Assembly: GCA_902463875.1 (NCBI GenBank)
Contig: CABQHR010000098.1
Location: forward strand, 1 to 6,799
Length of the DNA stretch: 6,799 nt
From: an uncultured Collinsella sp.
GTDB taxonomy: Bacteria; Actinomycetota; Coriobacteriia; Coriobacteriales; Coriobacteriaceae
Direction of reading: 5' to 3'
The notes beneath the pieces were generated by a model. The model saw nothing but the letters and a program-made list of their open reading frames with translations, did not search any database and was not told the origin of the DNA. Numbering within the stretch: the stretch's first letter is position 1; every line of letters begins with the position of its first letter. The translations under genes were made by a program, and so were the position numbers. Positions 3,984-6,799 of this stretch are shown piece after piece.

Positions 3984-6799
3984 TTACTCCCCCAGCAGGG
4001 CCTTCTCGGGCGTGATCGGCAGCGAGCGAACCTGGTGGCCGGTGGCGTGTGCCACGGCCGAGGCCACGGCGGCGAGCGGCGTGTTGATGACGACCTCACC
4101 GATCGACTTGGCGCCAAACGGGCCCGTCGACTCGTAGCTCGGCTCAAAGGCCACGCGAATACTGCCGATATCCAGGCGCGTGGGCAGCTTGTAGCTCATA
4201 AAGTTGCCGGTGCGCAGGCGGCCGCGCTCATCATGCTCGACGATTTCGTAGAGCGCGTGGCCGATACCCTGGGCAATGCCGCCCTCGGCCTGGACGCGCG
4301 CGAGCGCCTCGTTGATCACGGTGCCGCAGTCCACAGCCGCCGCGTAGTCCACCACAGTCACCTTGCCGGTGGCCTTGTCGACCTCGACCTCGGCAATGCC
4401 GGCCATAAACGGCGGGGGCGAAACGGGCAGGCAGGCAGAGGCATGCGAGGTGAGCGCGTCGCCGCCTGCGATGTTCTTGACGCACAGGTTGGCAAAGTCG
4501 CGCAGCGTGAGGTAGCGGTTCTGCTCACGCGCGGCACGCTCGTCGGACAGGCGCACGTACTGACCATCAAAGACCACGTCGGCGGCGTCCACGTCCCACA
4601 TCTGGGCGGCCTTGGCGCAGATCTTCTCACGCAGCTCGGTCGCGGCGTTCTTGGCGGCAAGGCCCGTCACGTACGTACCCGAGCTCGCGTACGAGCCGGC
4701 ATCGAACGGCGACACGTCGGTGTCCACGCCGCGTACCACGACCATTGAACTCTCCACGCCCAGCTCCTCGGCGGCAATCTGCGCCAGGATCGTGTCGACG
4801 CCCATGCCGTTATCGGTGGCGCCGGTGCCAATGGTAATGAAGCCGTCCTCTTCCAGGCGCATGTCGATGCCGGCGATATCCACGTTGGAGATGCCCGAGC
4901 CCTGCATGGTAAGCGCGCAGCCCAGGGCGCGCACGCGGTCGCCCAGGTCCACGGCCAGCGGCTTGTCGCGCCAGCCGATCATGTCCATCGCGCGCAGCAG
5001 GCAGCGGTCGAGCGCGCAGGCGTTGAGCTTCTCGTTGTAGTACTGCGGCATGATCTCGCCCTCGTGCACGATGTTCTTAAGGCGCAGGTCGGCGGGGTCC
5101 ATGTGCAGCATGTCGGCGAGTTCGTTGACAGCGCTCTCCACGGCAAACTGGCCCTGGGTGGCACCGTAGCCGCGATAAGCGCCGCCGCGGTTGGTGTTGG
5201 TGTAGACGGCGTCCCAGCTAAAGCGGCTCGCCTTCACGTGGTTGTAGATGGGCAGGCTCTTGTGGCCCGAAAGGCCAATCGTCGTGGTGGCGTGCTCGCC
5301 GTACGCGCCGGCGTTGGACAGCGTGTGCAGATCGATGGCCGTGATGGTGCCGTCGTTCATAGCGCCCAGCTTAACGGTCATCTGCATCTGGTGGCGCGAG
5401 TTGCCGGCGGTGATGGTCTCCTCGCGGGTGTAGCAGCAGTAGCTCGGACGGCCGGTCTGCTGGGTCACGAACGCCACGAAGATCTCGCAGCAACCCGTCT
5501 GCTTGGAGCCAAAGCCGCCGCCGATGCGCGGCTTGATGACCTGCACCTGCGACTGCGGAATATCGAGCGACTGCGCGACCATGCGGCGCACGTGGAAGGG
5601 CACCTGCGTAGAGGTGGTCACCGAGATGCGCCCAAACGCGTCGGTCGTCGCGAAGGCTCGGAAGGTCTCCATGGGCGCGGTCTGCGTGGCCTGGCTGGTG
5701 TAGGTGCGCTCAAAGACGATGTCGCTCTGGGCGAAGGCCTCGTCCAAGTCGCCAAAATCGCTGGTACCGCTGCACACCAGGTTACGAGCAACGTCGCCGC
5801 CCTGCGGGAACATAAAGGTTACGTCGCCCTCGGGGTGGACCACGATGTCGTTATCGAGCGCCTGGGTAAAGTCGAGCAGGGGCTCGAGAACCTCGTAGTC
5901 GACCTTGATGAGCTTGAGCGCCTTGTCGGCGGCCTCCTCAGTCTCGGCGGCGACGATCGCCACCTCCTCGTTTTGGTAACGGACGAGGTTCTCGAGAATC
6001 AGGCGGTCGTAGGGACTCGGCTGCGGATAGCTCTGGCCGGCAATGGTAAAGCGCCGCTGGGGCACGTCCTCGTAGGTGTAGACACCCACGACGCCGGGCA
6101 CCTTCAGGGCGCGCGACGTATCGATGGAGCGGATCTTGGCGCGGGCATACGGGCTGCGCTTGAGTTTGACAATGAGCGCACCGGCGGGCACCATATCGCC
6201 GGTGTAGACGGGACGACCCTCGAGCAGGGCCTTCGAGTCCTTCTTGGGCTGCTTCTTGGTGATCTGCTTGTACGCGACACCGTCGGAGCTCGTCTCGTTG
6301 ACGGGCAGCTCGGGCATCTCAAAGCCAACCTGCACGCCAGACTCATTGAGGAAGCGCACGATGGCGCGCAGCTGGCTCTCGTAACCGCTGCAACGGCAGA
6401 GGTTGCCGGCGAGCTGGCGCGAGAGTTCCTCGCGCGTGGCGACGAGGCTCGGGTCCTCCTTGGCGGCGCGGGCAAGCGCCAGCACGTTCATGATGAGGCC
6501 GGGGGCGCAAAAACCGCACTGCTCGGCGCCTTCGGCAGCCATCGCACGGGCGAGCGCCTCGGACTCGGCCTTGAGGCCCTCGAGCGTGGTAATGGTATGG
6601 CCCTCGACGCGAGCGGCGGGAACCGAGCAGCTCAGCACCGGGTCGCCGTCGAGCCACACCGTGCACAGGCCGCAGTTGGTAGTCTCGCAGGCGCAGCGCA
6701 CCGACGCGCAGCCCTGCTCGCGCAGCAGCGCAAAGAGCATGGTATCGGGGGCAATCTGAACCTTGACCTTACGGCCGTTGAGCGTAAAGGAAAGATCGA
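3984..6799 (-). CDS. Single-chain molybdenum hydroxylase (xanthine dehydrogenase/aldehyde oxidoreductase family), 5' end outside the window
   Basis: This is a cytoplasmic molybdopterin enzyme that hydroxylates a purine, another N-heterocycle or an aldehyde, passing electrons through two [2Fe-2S] clusters. The frame is open to the window edge. The 19 codons before the ATG at 6740 read DLSFTLNGRKVKVQIAPDT, the usual ferredoxin-fold N-terminus, so that ATG is internal. Numbering from it, the plant-ferredoxin cluster ligands are C18, C23, C26 and C38, and the second cluster uses C75-x2-C78 and C115-x-C117 (QCGFC, NLCRCSGY). A short basic linker (about 135-170) leads straight into the molybdopterin domains, with no FAD domain. 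Landmarks are STQ (377-379), GGGFGSKQ (407-414), AYRGYG (521-526), GATDNGMG (640-647), DTD..PFDAGSYASSGTY (673-690) and GAKSIGE with catalytic Glu882. At about 940 residues it matches the layout of Desulfovibrio aldehyde oxidoreductase and E. coli XdhD, and from memory the Mo part reads most like XdhD. The substrate and any selenium dependence cannot be decided from sequence alone. Confidence 0.93.
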   Translation of the reverse strand, partial: DLSFTLNGRKVKVQIAPDTMLFALLREQGCASVRCACETTNCGLCTVWLDGDPVLSCSVPAARVEGHTITTLEGLKAESEALARAMAAEGAEQCGFCAPGLIMNVLALARAAKEDPSLVATREELSRQLAGNLCRCSGYESQLRAIVRFLNESGVQVGFEMPELPVNETSSDGVAYKQITKKQPKKDSKALLEGRPVYTGDMVPAGALIVKLKRSPYARAKIRSIDTSRALKVPGVVGVYTYEDVPQRRFTIAGQSYPQPSPYDRLILENLVRYQNEEVAIVAAETEEAADKALKLIKVDYEVLEPLLDFTQALDNDIVVHPEGDVTFMFPQGGDVARNLVCSGTSDFGDLDEAFAQSDIVFERTYTSQATQTAPMETFRAFATTDAFGRISVTTSTQVPFHVRRMVAQSLDIPQSQVQVIKPRIGGGFGSKQTGCCEIFVAFVTQQTGRPSYCCYTREETITAGNSRHQMQMTVKLGAMNDGTITAIDLHTLSNAGAYGEHATTTIGLSGHKSLPIYNHVKASRFSWDAVYTNTNRGGAYRGYGATQGQFAVESAVNELADMLHMDPADLRLKNIVHEGEIMPQYYNEKLNACALDRCLLRAMDMIGWRDKPLAVDLGDRVRALGCALTMQGSGISNVDIAGIDMRLEEDGFITIGTGATDNGMGVDTILAQIAAEELGVESSMVVVRGVDTDVSPFDAGSYASSGTYVTGLAAKNAATELREKICAKAAQMWDVDAADVVFDGQYVRLSDERAAREQNRYLTLRDFANLCVKNIAGGDALTSHASACLPVSPPPFMAGIAEVEVDKATGKVTVVDYAAAVDCGTVINEALARVQAEGGIAQGIGHALYEIVEHDERGRLRTGNFMSYKLPTRLDIGSIRVAFEPSYESTGPFGAKSIGEVVINTPLAAVASAVAHATGHQVRSLPITPEKALLGE

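Noticed and set aside
3945..4748. A 267-codon plus-strand frame opposite the hydroxylase C-terminus
   Set aside because: It lies antisense to conserved molybdopterin-domain sequence and crosses the hydroxylase terminator; its product looks like a codon-bias artefact.

Overview
The window is GC-rich bacterial chromosome. It carries the conserved housekeeping block tRNA-Leu(UAG) - tig (trigger factor) - clpP - clpX, all transcribed on the minus strand. Upstream of it, also on the minus strand, is a large molybdenum hydroxylase gene. The protein flavour (ClpP with GMAAS around the catalytic Ser, a long acidic ClpX, an oxygen-labile-type molybdenum hydroxylase with two [2Fe-2S] clusters and no flavin domain) and the GC-rich codon use fit a gut anaerobe of the Coriobacteriia, something like Collinsella. 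That placement is inference from memory of similar proteins, not from a search.

Layout from left to right. Positions 1-72 hold what may be the last 23 codons of an unrecognised plus-strand gene that converges on clpX. A strong hairpin (about 115-156) ends the clpX transcript and could also serve the converging gene. clpX (178-1584) and clpP (1586-2206 preferred) are one base apart and translationally linked. A 163-base gap between clpP and tig carries two tandem hairpins, each followed by a U-rich stretch, which could act as a partial terminator or attenuator separating tig from clpPX. tig (2370-3668) probably begins at a TTG codon behind a perfect AGGAGG. Next come tRNA-Leu (3760-3843) with its own extended -10 promoter, then a strong intrinsic terminator (3930-3959) belonging to the molybdenum hydroxylase gene. 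That gene (3984 to beyond 6799) is open to the right edge, so its start lies outside the window.

Functionally, trigger factor receives nascent chains at the ribosome exit tunnel, while ClpX unfolds and feeds substrates to the ClpP serine protease, so tig-clpP-clpX is a protein quality-control module. The hydroxylase is metabolically unrelated. It is a single-chain enzyme with two [2Fe-2S] clusters and a molybdopterin domain, resembling the XdhD/YgfN and Desulfovibrio aldehyde-oxidoreductase architecture, and is probably active on a purine, another N-heterocycle or an aldehyde.

I see no CRISPR array, insertion sequence, prophage or evident new defence system. The points most worth a second look are the active-site residue mix and missing flavin domain of the hydroxylase, the duplicated acidic motif inserted next to the ClpX Walker A motif, the tandem hairpins before clpP, and the start codons of tig and clpP.
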